Assembly: GCA_038326775.1 (NCBI GenBank)
Contig: JBBQKJ010000048.1
Coordinates: 1-22,485, forward strand
Direction: 5' to 3'
From: DYIU01 sp038326775
GTDB lineage: Bacteria > Actinomycetota > Geothermincolia > Fen-727 > Anoxymicrobiaceae
Length of the DNA: 22,485 nucleotides
A program made the position numbers and the translations under genes. The notes beneath the pieces are model-generated. The model was not told the DNA's origin. It was given only the letters and a program-made list of their open reading frames with translations, and did not search any database. Shown here piece by piece: positions 8,149 to 17,000 of this stretch; the stretch's first letter is position 1; every line of letters starts with the position of its first letter.

Positions 8149-8248
8149 CGCCGCACGGCGCGGCTTGCCCGGAACGCGCTCGGCGCCCGAAACGTCGAAA
8201 AGGTGAGCTGCTGGCGCCAACGACGAGTTGCTCGACCGGGAGGTTTTG

Positions 8249-9637
8249 TTGCTGAGGAAAGGTCTGTTCATAACGCTGGTCGCCGCGTCGCTGGTCGTCA
8301 TCGCCGCGGCGGTCACCGTCGGCGCCATTGCGCGCGACCCCGGGCGCTCGCGCGGGCCGGCCGGTCTGGCGCTCTCGTTCAAGCCGTTCACGACCGCCGA
8401 ACTCCTGCAGTTCAAGCTCGAGGTCGACATAGCCACCTGCGGCAAGAAGCTCCACTCCCCCGAGCTTACCCGGATAGCGGAGCGCACCTCCGACATCCGC
8501 GGGCTTCCCCTCAAGAAGGCCGTTCCCTTCATCGAGTGCCCGGAGATAGCCATCCGCTTTCAGCTCATGGAGGAGTTCGACGAGGAGATGCCCGCCGACG
8601 AGATAGACGCCGACGAAAAGCTGCTGGTCGCGCTCGGGCTGTTCCCGCCGGACAAGAGCCTTGAGAAGGTGCTCACCGACGTCTATACCGAACAGATCGC
8701 CGGGACGTACGACACCGAGAGCAAAGAGATAACCATCGTTGCCGGCAAGAGCACCGGCGGCGTCATGGACGAGCTCACCACCTCCCACGAGGTGACGCAC
8801 GCCCTGCAGGACCAGAATTTCGGGCTCGACAAGGCCCCGCTCGAAAATGAGGATTACAACGGCGACAACGACCTCGCGGTGACCTCGCTCGTCGAGGGCG
8901 ACGCGATGCTCACCATGACGCTCTACGCCCGCGATAACGTGAACGCGAGCCAGCTCCGGGAGCTCGCCGGGGAGGAAACCTCCTCCGAGCAGCTGGACAA
9001 CTCCCCGCTCTACCTCCGGAAAAGCCTCCTGTTCCCTTACGAAGAGGGCTTTGCGTTCGTCCAGGAGCTGGCGAGCGGCGGCGAAAACGCGGTTGACCGG
9101 GCGCTCGCCGACCCGCCGCTTTCCACCGAGCAGATAATCCACCCGGAGAAGTACATCGAGACCCGCGACAACCCGCGCGCGGTGCCCGTGCCCGACATCT
9201 CCGCGTCGCTCGGCGAAGGATGGAAGAAGATAAACGAAGACTGCATGGGCGAGTTCGACGTGAACGTCTGGTTCGAGCAGTACTTCCCGACCAGGGGCAA
9301 GCCCGACGTCGGCGAGGGCTGGGGCGGCAACACCGTACAGTACTACCAGGGCCCGGGCAGGAAGCACGTTGTGATAAACGACTTCGCCTGGGACACCGCA
9401 GGTGACGTCGACGAGTTCTTCACGGCATACGAGGGCCTCATCAAGGCCCGCTTCAAGAACAAGGCGAAGAGCGCCGGAAGCTCACCGACCGCCTGGCTTT
9501 ACAAGGCGCCCGGCGGCGAGCTCTATTACTGCGGCATCACGGGCGACGCGACCCTCTGCCTCCAGGCCCCCGACCGCGCAACCCTGGAAAAGGCCCTTGC
9601 CAACTTCCCTGGCTTCCCGGAAGCGCCCAGGCCCTGA
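8249..9637 (+). CDS. Membrane-anchored zinc metallopeptidase (gluzincin-like), uncharacterised
   Basis: A 462-residue protein with an uncleaved-looking N-terminal signal anchor (GLFITLVAASLVVIAAAVTVGAI, about residues 5-27), placing the rest outside the cell. Residues 179-190 read SHEVTHALQDQN, an HExxH zinc site (H180, E181, H184). About 32 residues later comes SLVEGDA, whose Glu216 is well placed as the third ligand of a gluzincin, followed by Asp218. Further on are HPEKY, a Trp/Phe-rich region and five scattered cysteines. The substrate is unknown; cell-surface proteolysis is an inference. I chose the TTG at 8249 because GGGAGG lies five bases upstream. The frame is open a little further back, to a TTG at 8228 that has no such site. 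Confidence 0.8.
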   Translation: MLRKGLFITLVAASLVVIAAAVTVGAIARDPGRSRGPAGLALSFKPFTTAELLQFKLEVDIATCGKKLHSPELTRIAERTSDIRGLPLKKAVPFIECPEIAIRFQLMEEFDEEMPADEIDADEKLLVALGLFPPDKSLEKVLTDVYTEQIAGTYDTESKEITIVAGKSTGGVMDELTTSHEVTHALQDQNFGLDKAPLENEDYNGDNDLAVTSLVEGDAMLTMTLYARDNVNASQLRELAGEETSSEQLDNSPLYLRKSLLFPYEEGFAFVQELASGGENAVDRALADPPLSTEQIIHPEKYIETRDNPRAVPVPDISASLGEGWKKINEDCMGEFDVNVWFEQYFPTRGKPDVGEGWGGNTVQYYQGPGRKHVVINDFAWDTAGDVDEFFTAYEGLIKARFKNKAKSAGSSPTAWLYKAPGGELYYCGITGDATLCLQAPDRATLEKALANFPGFPEAPRP

Positions 9638-9638
9638 A

Positions 9639-9674
9639 GGGCCACATCCGGTTCCCCCGCTTCCATTGTGGCCC
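9639..9674. terminator. Inverted repeat after the metallopeptidase gene, possible terminator
   Basis: GGGCCACA (9639-9646) and TGTGGCCC (9667-9674) are perfect complements with a 20-base loop, starting two bases after the metallopeptidase stop. It could terminate transcripts from the left and also act towards the mazF transcript from the right. There is no T-run, so it is not a classical intrinsic terminator. Confidence 0.4.
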
Positions 9675-9754
9675 CCATGCCGCAGGCTCAACAATTCAAG
9701 ACCCTTCAAGAAGCGGAGAAGAAAGTGGGGATAACCATGCGAAGCTCCTGCGGC

Positions 9755-10072
9755 TCAGTCGCGCAAGCCCAGCGCGAAGTCTATGGCGGCTTTGACCTGT
9801 GACATCCTGGCGGGCGACAGCGTGGTTATGCGCGTCTTGATCAGGCGTTTGTTGATAGTGGCGATGTTGTCCAGGTTCACGATGCATTCATCCGGCATTC
9901 CGTCCTCGGGACCAAGTCGAACCTCCACCGGAATCGAACGGATCCTGCGCGTTACAATCGCAACCGTAACGGCAGTGCGAAAACGGTAGGCCGCATCACG
10001 AGACAGCAGAAGGACCGGCCGCCTGCCCTGAGGTTTCGACAGGTCGGCCCACCATACTTCTCCGCGCCTCAT
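9755..10072 (-). CDS. mazF: MazF/PemK-type endoribonuclease toxin
   Basis: A 105-residue toxin expected to cut single-stranded mRNA at short sequence motifs when its antitoxin is lost. The MazF fold signatures are visible: RRGEVWWADL at the N-terminus, GRRPVLLLSRD (17-27) with the conserved Arg and Ser, VAIVTRRIRSIPVEV with the family's Thr, then CIVNLDNIATI and the C-terminal helix. Length is standard. Its ATG follows the antitoxin stop directly (TAG then ATG), so translation is surely coupled and the antitoxin is made first. The nearest right-hand relatives are actinobacterial and chloroflexal MazF proteins of this length. Sequence specificity cannot be predicted. Confidence 0.93.
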   Translation of the reverse strand: MRRGEVWWADLSKPQGRRPVLLLSRDAAYRFRTAVTVAIVTRRIRSIPVEVRLGPEDGMPDECIVNLDNIATINKRLIKTRITTLSPARMSQVKAAIDFALGLRD

Positions 10073-10324
10073 CTACCAGGGCTCCTCTTCGAGTATCTCG
10101 GCCATCATCAGGGCCGCCGGCATACCCGCTTCAGGGTCCTCCGGGTACTTTTCGTATCCCTCCTGATAGACCCTGTCCATTTCTTCTGTCTCGGTTTTGC
10201 GAAGAAATGCGCGGCAGGCATCTCTTATCAACTCAGCCCTTGACCGCTGCTGCTTCTTTGAGAGACGGTCCAACCTGTCGAGCAGGTCGCCATCCATCGG
10301 AACCTGTATGACCTTCTTCACCAC
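10073..10324 (-). CDS. Ribbon-helix-helix antitoxin paired with MazF
   Basis: An 83-residue antitoxin and probable autorepressor. The N-terminal 40-45 residues have the ribbon-helix-helix pattern: a short strand (KKVIQVPMD), a helix (LLDRLDRLSKKQQ) and the SRAELIRDACRAFL turn-helix. This part should bind DNA as a dimer. The acidic C-terminal tail (EEMDRVYQEGYEKYPEDPE to EEEPW) would wrap and inhibit MazF. I chose the GTG at 10324 with GGAGG nine bases upstream. A TTG at 10333 directly abuts that site, and a second GTG at 10321 is also possible. It lies just downstream of a large palindrome that is its likely operator. Confidence 0.87.
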   Translation of the reverse strand: MVKKVIQVPMDGDLLDRLDRLSKKQQRSRAELIRDACRAFLRKTETEEMDRVYQEGYEKYPEDPEAGMPAALMMAEILEEEPW

Positions 10325-10336
10325 CTCTACCAACCT

Positions 10337-10377
10337 CCACAGTATTATGTGTAACTATTATACACATTATACTGTGG
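10337..10377 (-). promoter_or_regulatory. Palindromic operator/promoter of the toxin-antitoxin operon
   Basis: The arms CCACAGTATTATGTGTA (10337-10353) and TACACATTATACTGTGG (10361-10377) are complementary at 16 of 17 positions around a 7-base centre. Read on the minus strand, TATAAT occurs twice, at 10362-10357 in the centre and 10371-10366 in an arm. A bound repressor would therefore cover the -10 region. The antitoxin start lies about 13 bases beyond the inner edge. The AT-rich block stands out sharply from its GC-rich surroundings. Autoregulation by the ribbon-helix-helix antitoxin is the expected use, as in other TA operons. Confidence 0.8.
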
Positions 10378-10436
10378 ATATATTATCGTCGCGTTCGGCT
10401 CCGTGCGTGCTTCCCGCTGCGCTTCTGACGCTCACC

Positions 10437-13400
10437 TCAATCGATGCCATACGCCGAACCTACGTGGCCGCCCACATAGCCGTTGCTGTTGAAGTACATC
10501 GGCCTCTCGATTGTGACCGGCACGCTTGAGGTGACCTTGGCCGAGATGTTCTGGCCCGGGCCGACCCCGCTTACAGGGTCGTTGACGTTCACGGTAAGGC
10601 GCGACCTGGCGCGGACCTTGTAGTCTCTCTTAACCTGCGCCCCGTCCCCCAGCATGTAGGTGACGCGGACCCGGGCATCCGACTCGTTGGCGTTTTGAAT
10701 GCAATAGTATGTCTGGTACTCCGCCAAAGTGCACCCCTCGGCGATGTAGAAAGTCCTGGAAGCGCTGACCTCCCCCATGGCGTTCGTCGCTCCGTCGCAT
10801 GAGCCACCGTAATTGAAGTACATGGGTCGCTCGGCGACAATCGGTTGGTCCGACTCGACGGTGGCGGAGATATCCTGCGCGTCGCCGACGTCCTCGACGA
10901 CCTTAACCGTGGCGCGGGAGCGCCGGGGGACCACGCGCACGGCGGTGGTGACCTTGCTTTCGCCGTTCATGTATGTGAACTTGACGTTTGCCGCGATATC
11001 ACCCGGGTTCTGTATGGTGAGCCACTCCTCGAAGCCGTGTTTGGTAGTGCCCTCGGCGAAGTGCCAGGACTTCATCGGGGATGGCGCGCCTACCGCGTTG
11101 TGGCCATCGACAGCGAACCCGCGGTAGTCCTGGTATTGAGGTCGCTCGCATGCGAGCGGCACGTTTGAAACGATCTTGGTGGACACGTCCTTGCCCGGCC
11201 CCACGTCCTGGTTGACGCTGACTGTCTTCCTGCTGTGCGGGCCGACCTCGTACGACTTGTTGATGTTGGAACCATCCCCAAGCATGTAAGTGATGCTGAC
11301 GTCGGCCGTTTGAGCGCCGGGGTTCAGCATGGTGAGCCAGGTATCGAATTGACCTTCTGCGGGGTTGTCCCTCGTGGTGCCTTCCGCAAAGTAGGCCTGC
11401 TTCTGGAGAGTATTGATGCCCCTGCCTATGTGGCCGCCCTTCCAGTTTCGTGTCGGGTCCGCTGCCTTGTAGTGGAAGTACATGGGCCTTTCGACGACAA
11501 TAGCCTGGTTGTCACAGTGGACCCTGGTCGAGACGCCGCTGTGACCTTCGGGCACAAACTGGGTGACCCTGTACGTAGCCCTGGAATGAGCGGCGATCGT
11601 CACTCTGTCCGGGGTTATGACGTTGCCGTCCTCGAGCATGAAGTCAAGACGCACTTTGGCGTCCTTGTCGCCCGGGTTGACGATGCACAGGTATTCTTTG
11701 AAATCGGGCAACGTGTTCCCCTCGGCCAGGTACCAGTCTTTGCAGAAGTTGTCCAGATTGACGAACTTGATGGCGGTGCCGACGTTGCCCGCCCTGTCCC
11801 GAACGGAGACTTTTATCTCGTAGTTGCCGGGCTTGGCCCTGGAGACATTCCAGCGAGCGGTTATCGGCTTGCCGAAGCCGCTCGTTTTCTTGTTCCCCAG
11901 CACCGAGCCGTTAAGAAAGATGGTCTCTGATGCGAGGCCGCTGCCCGAATCGCTTCCCATGCCCGAGACGTCGGCCTGCTGGTTGGACTCGAAGCCGGTC
12001 TGGATAGCATCCTTCGTGGGGGTCAGAACGGCAGCGCTGGGAGGCGTCTTGTCGATGTTGATGTCCATGGTCTTCGTTGTCTCGACATTTCCGGCTTTGT
12101 CCGTCGAGTAGTAACTGACGGCCCACTGGCCTTCAGCAATGACGAACGGGCCACCGTATTTGATCCACTCGCCCGCCGCGCCGCTCGCGTTGTTCTTGAT
12201 TTGGTACGTCGTGTAATCGAAACCACCCGCGTCAACAGGTGTCAGGGTAACGGTGACGTCAGACTTGTGCCACCCGTTGTCACCGCCTGTGCCGGCACGG
12301 TTGATAGCGGTGTTTGGTGGGTTGGTATCAACCACTATCTCGCCCGAGCGCGCGGCGTCGGAACTGTTGCCGGCCGTGTCGGTAATCGTCCCCTTGAAGT
12401 AATACCTGCCGTCACCGAGTCCGGGCACTGACACGGTGGCCGCCCATGCGAGACCGGCAGCGCCCGTCGCGCTCACCGTCTTCAAGGTCGTCCACTTGCC
12501 GGAGTTGCTCTTGGGCGCGTACTTGAACGCGGCAGAAGCCACACCGTTGTTGAACTTGCCTTTTATATCAGCCCCGGTCAGGTTCCAGTCCGCGTCCTTC
12601 ACGTTGGCCAGCGAGAGCTGGAAGGACGATTTGAAGTAAGTCGGGACGGTAGCGGGAGCCTTTCCGCTTATCTTTATGGGGTCGCACGTTGGGGCGACCT
12701 CGTCCGTCTTCTTGAAGTAGATCTTTCCATCGCTCTGGCGGGTTCCAACCAGGTACGTCCTGCTTCCGGCGCGCCCGTCCCGTTCGATGTTAAAGGTGTT
12801 GAAGCTCTCCTGGGAAACGCTTCCGAGGTCCATTATCACGGTGTCGCTTGCGGCATCCCGCAGGTAGCGCCTTCCGTCTCCGCTGTTCTGGCCCCGGTAC
12901 ACGCGTAGGTCGCGGCCCCTGCAGGTCTTGGTGAAAGGCGTGTGGTCGACGGTGCGCAAGGTCGAGAGGCCCTGCACCTGGTTGGTGTCGAGGACCCTCA
13001 ACTTGGCCTCGTTCCTGCCGCTGGAGGTGTCGTCCCATACCGCCCTCATCTGGCCGCTTGAAATGCAGGAGATGTCGGTGTCCCTCAAGGAACCGTGCCC
13101 TTTGTATCCGTCCATCGGAACAGCTTTCTTCCCCTGCGGATAGGTGTTCCAGTCGGACCATCCCTGGCCCTCCAGGAACCGGGCCACAACCACCAGCTCT
13201 CCGGGTGATGACTCCCAGTTTCTCTCAACGAAGGAGACGTAGTACTCGTTGGCGCCGGCCCCGGTTATCGCGGGGCAGATCACCGCCCGGTCGGGAGCCT
13301 GGACCGGTATCTGGATGCCCACGTTCGAGCCGCCCTCCGTCATCACTCCAACATTGTGGAACCAGCCTGTTTTCACCTTGTTTCCTCCGTTGTTCTCCTC

Positions 13401-13979
13401 GTAAGCCAGGAGGAACGGCTCCATGATGTTGCAGCGGTCGAGGTCGAAGTTGTTCACGCTGCGGTCCTGGGGGGTTATTGCGTACCACACTCCCCGGCTC
13501 TTGTGCGTTTCCGGGTCGAGGTTCTTCCACGTCGCCCCGCCGTCGTCGGAGCGCTTGAGCACAACGTAGTCAACGTTGTTGGGAAACCCGGCCCAGGTAT
13601 CGTGGGGCTCGTTGCGGGTCTTGTATCCTATGAAAGCGATGCTGCCGTACATGACGACCTGCGGGTCGAAGCACTCGCTGGTGCTCTTGTCCGCCCTGCC
13701 GCCGGAAAAAGAGGACGGGTAGGACCACGCCTGGCCACCGTTGGCGGAACGTTTGCAGAAAACGTGGCCCGCGTTGTCTTTCCAGACGACCAGGACAGTG
13801 TCGCCCCAGGAGGCGACGTCCACCGATTGTTTGGCGGTGTTGCCGATGTAAAGGTCCGATGTCCACCCCGCCGGGTAAGCATAAGCCGGCCCGCTGAAGA
13901 TCCCCGCCGTCAAGACGGAGAAAGCGCACGCGAGGGCCAGAACAGCGGCAAAAACAACCTGTTTCCTTCCCATCACCAT
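10437..13979 (-). CDS. Large secreted repeat protein A (BNR-like, Ig/OmpL47-like, four C-terminal AEG repeats)
   Basis: A 1180-residue exported protein, paralogous to the gene just upstream. Residues 1-34 form a signal peptide ending AYA, and the mature protein would begin YPAGWTSD. Residues 35-430 look like a beta-propeller of sialidase/BNR type, with Asp-box-like turns SANGGQAW (78-85) and SDDGGATW (144-151). Residues 430-745 hold two or three Ig/OmpL47-like modules (DTNPPNTAINRAG, YYSTDKAGNVE, DKTPPSAAV, VRDRAGNVG). From 749 four repeats of 104-113 residues follow, each opening with AEG[TNC]T and closing with ERPMYF or a variant. There is no cell-wall sorting signal or C-terminal anchor. 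Starts at 13979 or 13973 both have a purine-rich ribosome site. Third gene of the operon, 26 bases after its paralogue. Ligand and role unknown. Confidence 0.85.
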   Translation of the reverse strand: MVMGRKQVVFAAVLALACAFSVLTAGIFSGPAYAYPAGWTSDLYIGNTAKQSVDVASWGDTVLVVWKDNAGHVFCKRSANGGQAWSYPSSFSGGRADKSTSECFDPQVVMYGSIAFIGYKTRNEPHDTWAGFPNNVDYVVLKRSDDGGATWKNLDPETHKSRGVWYAITPQDRSVNNFDLDRCNIMEPFLLAYEENNGGNKVKTGWFHNVGVMTEGGSNVGIQIPVQAPDRAVICPAITGAGANEYYVSFVERNWESSPGELVVVARFLEGQGWSDWNTYPQGKKAVPMDGYKGHGSLRDTDISCISSGQMRAVWDDTSSGRNEAKLRVLDTNQVQGLSTLRTVDHTPFTKTCRGRDLRVYRGQNSGDGRRYLRDAASDTVIMDLGSVSQESFNTFNIERDGRAGSRTYLVGTRQSDGKIYFKKTDEVAPTCDPIKISGKAPATVPTYFKSSFQLSLANVKDADWNLTGADIKGKFNNGVASAAFKYAPKSNSGKWTTLKTVSATGAAGLAWAATVSVPGLGDGRYYFKGTITDTAGNSSDAARSGEIVVDTNPPNTAINRAGTGGDNGWHKSDVTVTLTPVDAGGFDYTTYQIKNNASGAAGEWIKYGGPFVIAEGQWAVSYYSTDKAGNVETTKTMDINIDKTPPSAAVLTPTKDAIQTGFESNQQADVSGMGSDSGSGLASETIFLNGSVLGNKKTSGFGKPITARWNVSRAKPGNYEIKVSVRDRAGNVGTAIKFVNLDNFCKDWYLAEGNTLPDFKEYLCIVNPGDKDAKVRLDFMLEDGNVITPDRVTIAAHSRATYRVTQFVPEGHSGVSTRVHCDNQAIVVERPMYFHYKAADPTRNWKGGHIGRGINTLQKQAYFAEGTTRDNPAEGQFDTWLTMLNPGAQTADVSITYMLGDGSNINKSYEVGPHSRKTVSVNQDVGPGKDVSTKIVSNVPLACERPQYQDYRGFAVDGHNAVGAPSPMKSWHFAEGTTKHGFEEWLTIQNPGDIAANVKFTYMNGESKVTTAVRVVPRRSRATVKVVEDVGDAQDISATVESDQPIVAERPMYFNYGGSCDGATNAMGEVSASRTFYIAEGCTLAEYQTYYCIQNANESDARVRVTYMLGDGAQVKRDYKVRARSRLTVNVNDPVSGVGPGQNISAKVTSSVPVTIERPMYFNSNGYVGGHVGSAYGID
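10440..11735 (-). repeat. Four tandem protein-coding repeats at the C-terminus of protein A
   Basis: The units cover 11397-11735, 11067-11396, 10752-11066 and 10440-10751. Each encodes an opening [WAF]-[YH]-[LFI]-AEG, a [FY]-x-[ETD]-[WY]-[LY]-x3-N motif, a beta-rich core with S-R-x-T in the middle (SRATYRV, SRKTVSV, SRATVKV, SRLTVNV), and an ERPMYF-type end followed by Gly/His. Divergence between units is high at the protein level, so they are old duplications rather than recent DNA-level copies. The pattern resembles beta-sandwich modules of unknown function; I cannot name a Pfam family with certainty. Confidence 0.8.
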
Positions 13980-14005
13980 CTCCCTTCACTCCCCCGGTAT
14001 CAGAA

Positions 14006-17000
14006 TCAGTCAGCTCTAAAACCGGAGGCTGCGTGCCCGCCGGTCCAAACTCCCCCGTAGTTGAAATACATGGGCCTCTCGACGACGATGTCGTTGTCGC
14101 CCGTGACCTCGACCGATACGTCTTTCTGTTCCCCCACCGCTTCGTTGATATTTATGGTGGTCCGGTGGGACATGCCGACCGGATACATCATCGCCTCGGA
14201 GCGCGCGCCGTCCGGGTAGATCAGCGTGATGTAGGCCACTGCCCCGTTCGAGCTCGAGAAGACCGTGACCCATTCGTCGAACCCCGCGCGGGTGGTGCCT
14301 TCCGCGAAGAAGAAGCGGCGGCCGAGCTCGGCTGCCCCCAGGTTGCTGTGCCCACCGGTCCATTTGCCCTGGTAGTTGAAATACATAGGCCGCTCGGCAA
14401 CGACTGGGGCATCCGAGGATATCTTCACGGCCACGTCGTGGCCCGTGCCCACGAAATCCGCGACGTTGTATGTGGCCCTGGTGCGAGCTGGAACGACCGC
14501 ATGCTCGACTTTCTCGGAGAAGTCCTCCAGGTAGAGCGTGATGTCGAGAGCCGCCGGCTTGTCGCCGGGGTTCTGCACGGTGAGGTACTCGGTGAAGCCG
14601 GGCCGCGTGTTGCCTTCGGCGAAGTACCAGGTCTTCTTCGGGGCCCGCGCCCCGGAGACTATGTGGCCCCCGTCGATCTCCCCCCGGTAGTTGAAGTACA
14701 TGGGCCGTTCGGCGGCTATCGGTTGGTCGGAATCGACGCGCGCGGAGACGTCCTGGTCGGGACCGACGTCTTTGTTGACGTCGGCGGTATAGCGGCTGTG
14801 CGGAGCTACCTTGTAGGTCTTGACGACGTTCCGGCCCGTGCCGAGCATGTACGTGACGTTGACGGTCGCCGCGTTGTCCCCCGGGTTCTGAAAGCACAGC
14901 CATTCCTCGAAAGGCCCGCCGAGGCCCGCCTGCCTTGTGGTACCTTCGGCGAAGTAGTACTGCTTTGAGAGCGCGTTCGTGCCGGGCGCGTCGTGCCCGC
15001 CAGTCCACTTCCCGTGGTAGTTGAAGTAGATGGGGCGCTCGGCGACGACCGGCTGGCCTTCGGCACGCAGGTGGATGGAGACGTCGTGCTCGCCGTTCAC
15101 CATGTCGCGCACGTTGTAGGTGGCCCTGCTCTTTTTCGTGACAGAGAAGCTGCGCGTTATGACCTGCCCGGCCTCGAGCATGAGGTCGAACGTTATCGCG
15201 GCGTCGAAATCGCCCGGGTTCAGAACGCAGACGTACTCGTCAAAACCTTCGCGCGTGGTGCCTTCGGCGAAGTACCAGTCATAAGCGGGGTTCCGGACCA
15301 GCTGGAACGTCCTGAGCTCGGACCGGGCGCTCCTGCCCGCGGCATCGGTGCCCTTGACCTGGATGGTGTGGGGGCCCAGTGCCTTACCCGCGGTGTCCCA
15401 GGGAGAGCCGATCTTGGTGCTCTCCGGGCCGTCGACCTCGTATATCCGCTTGCCGTCTATCCAGATGCTTGCCAGGGCCACCTCTCCGGCGCCGTCGTCT
15501 ACATAGCCCTTGACGATGACCACCGTGTTGTCAACGGGCGCATACGCTTGTGTTGTCGGGAAGGCGACCGTGCAGGAGGGGGCGCGGGTGTCGACCCACA
15601 CGGCGAGGGAGGCGTTGGGGTCGCTCGAGTTGCCCGACTTGTCCAGCGCCCTGTAGAAGATGGTGTTGCGCCCCTCGGGAGCGCTGAAAGGAGCGGTGTA
15701 GGGCACCCAGGAGCCCGAGCCGTCGGAGCGCCGGACCTTATACTCGACGTGGTCCGGGTTGGTGTCGCTCGCGGTGATAGTGACGGTTGCGGGAGAGGTC
15801 CGCCAGGAGCCCGGGTCGTGCGCCGGGTTGGTGGAGATATTGCAGGTCGGCGCCAACTTATCGATAACAAGGGAGTCAGAGGCAATTTCCTTAGTATTTC
15901 CCGCTGTGTCTGAGATTATGCCCATGATGTAACCTAGACCATCACCCATCTCGCTTGTGTTCACGGTGGCCGACCAGGGGGAGTTGTTGATGGTGGAGCC
16001 TTTGTCTGTGGGTAAGTCGCCCCAAGGACCTTCCGGATTATCGGAAAACTTCATCTGGATTGTGGTCACGCCACTGGAAAAGGCATCACTGTTGGGGTCA
16101 ATACCAGTGAGGTTCCAATCGTCGGTGACGGCGTTGAACGTAATGCCGAAGTTAGCCTTGACGTAGGTGGACCCCCCGGACGAGTTCCCCTGTGCGGTTA
16201 CACCGCTAGAGGAGGGGGCGATTGCATCAGTCCTCTTGACTCGGACACTGCCGTCTGCGCACCGAGAGGCCACGACAGCATCCCCGCCATACGCGCGATC
16301 GGCCGCCCAATCTTTGGGTTTAGAGCCTTTGACAATATCCGCATTGGAGCCGAACATTGCCCACTTTAGAAAAGAACCCGTGCTGTCTAAGCAAATAACG
16401 GAGTTGTCGGGTGAATACGGCATAGCCCGCGCTGCAGGCTGCTGAGTGCTCGCGTTGTAAAGAACAAATCGCCCACCCCAGGACGAGCCGTTCCAGACCT
16501 TGCGGCAGACCTGCTGTATCCCGCCGGCAGAGTCGGTCCAGACAACGTTGAACAGGTTGCTACCCTGGCAGGATACGTCGGGGTCGCGCATGTCATGTGA
16601 ACCGGAGCTGGCTATGAGGTCGTGGGCGGCCGTCGTGCCGTTGAACCTCATGCAGTATACGTTCCAGTCATCCCAGGTCAGGCCCTGGCCCATGTAGGCC
16701 ACGAAGACGTTGCTGCCGTCACTCGCTATGCGGGGCTTATCGATAGACCTTGTCGAGGTATCCCATACCTGCCGCTCGCCGGGGGCGAGGTCGCCACCGG
16801 TGCCGAGCTGTGACCAGTAGATAGAAGTTGGGCTCGCGTTGAAAGAAAGGCTCCATGTGGCGGAGACAGAGTCCGAGCCGTGGGTAAGCGCAACCTCATC
16901 GACGGCGTCAGTAGCGGAGCCCGCGTACGCGAAGTAACCAGTGTCCCAGGTCTGCCCCGCGTTTCGAGACCTCCGCACGAGGACCTCGTTGCGCAAGGCT

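Noticed and set aside
8114..9367. A 417-codon open frame on the minus strand opposite the metallopeptidase
   Set aside because: Composition is typical of an antisense shadow. The plus strand carries a signal anchor and the HEVTH/EGDA site.
14033..14968. Long open frame on the plus strand opposite the repeats of protein B
   Set aside because: Its apparent internal repetition (VVEIHGP-type phrases) simply mirrors the coding repeats on the other strand.
10440..15277. Recurrent 18-20 bp DNA matches (GTAGTTGAAGTACATGGGC and variants) as possible CRISPR-like or regulatory repeats
   Set aside because: They occur about every 310-340 bases in frame and encode the YFNY end of the protein repeats, so coding conservation explains them.
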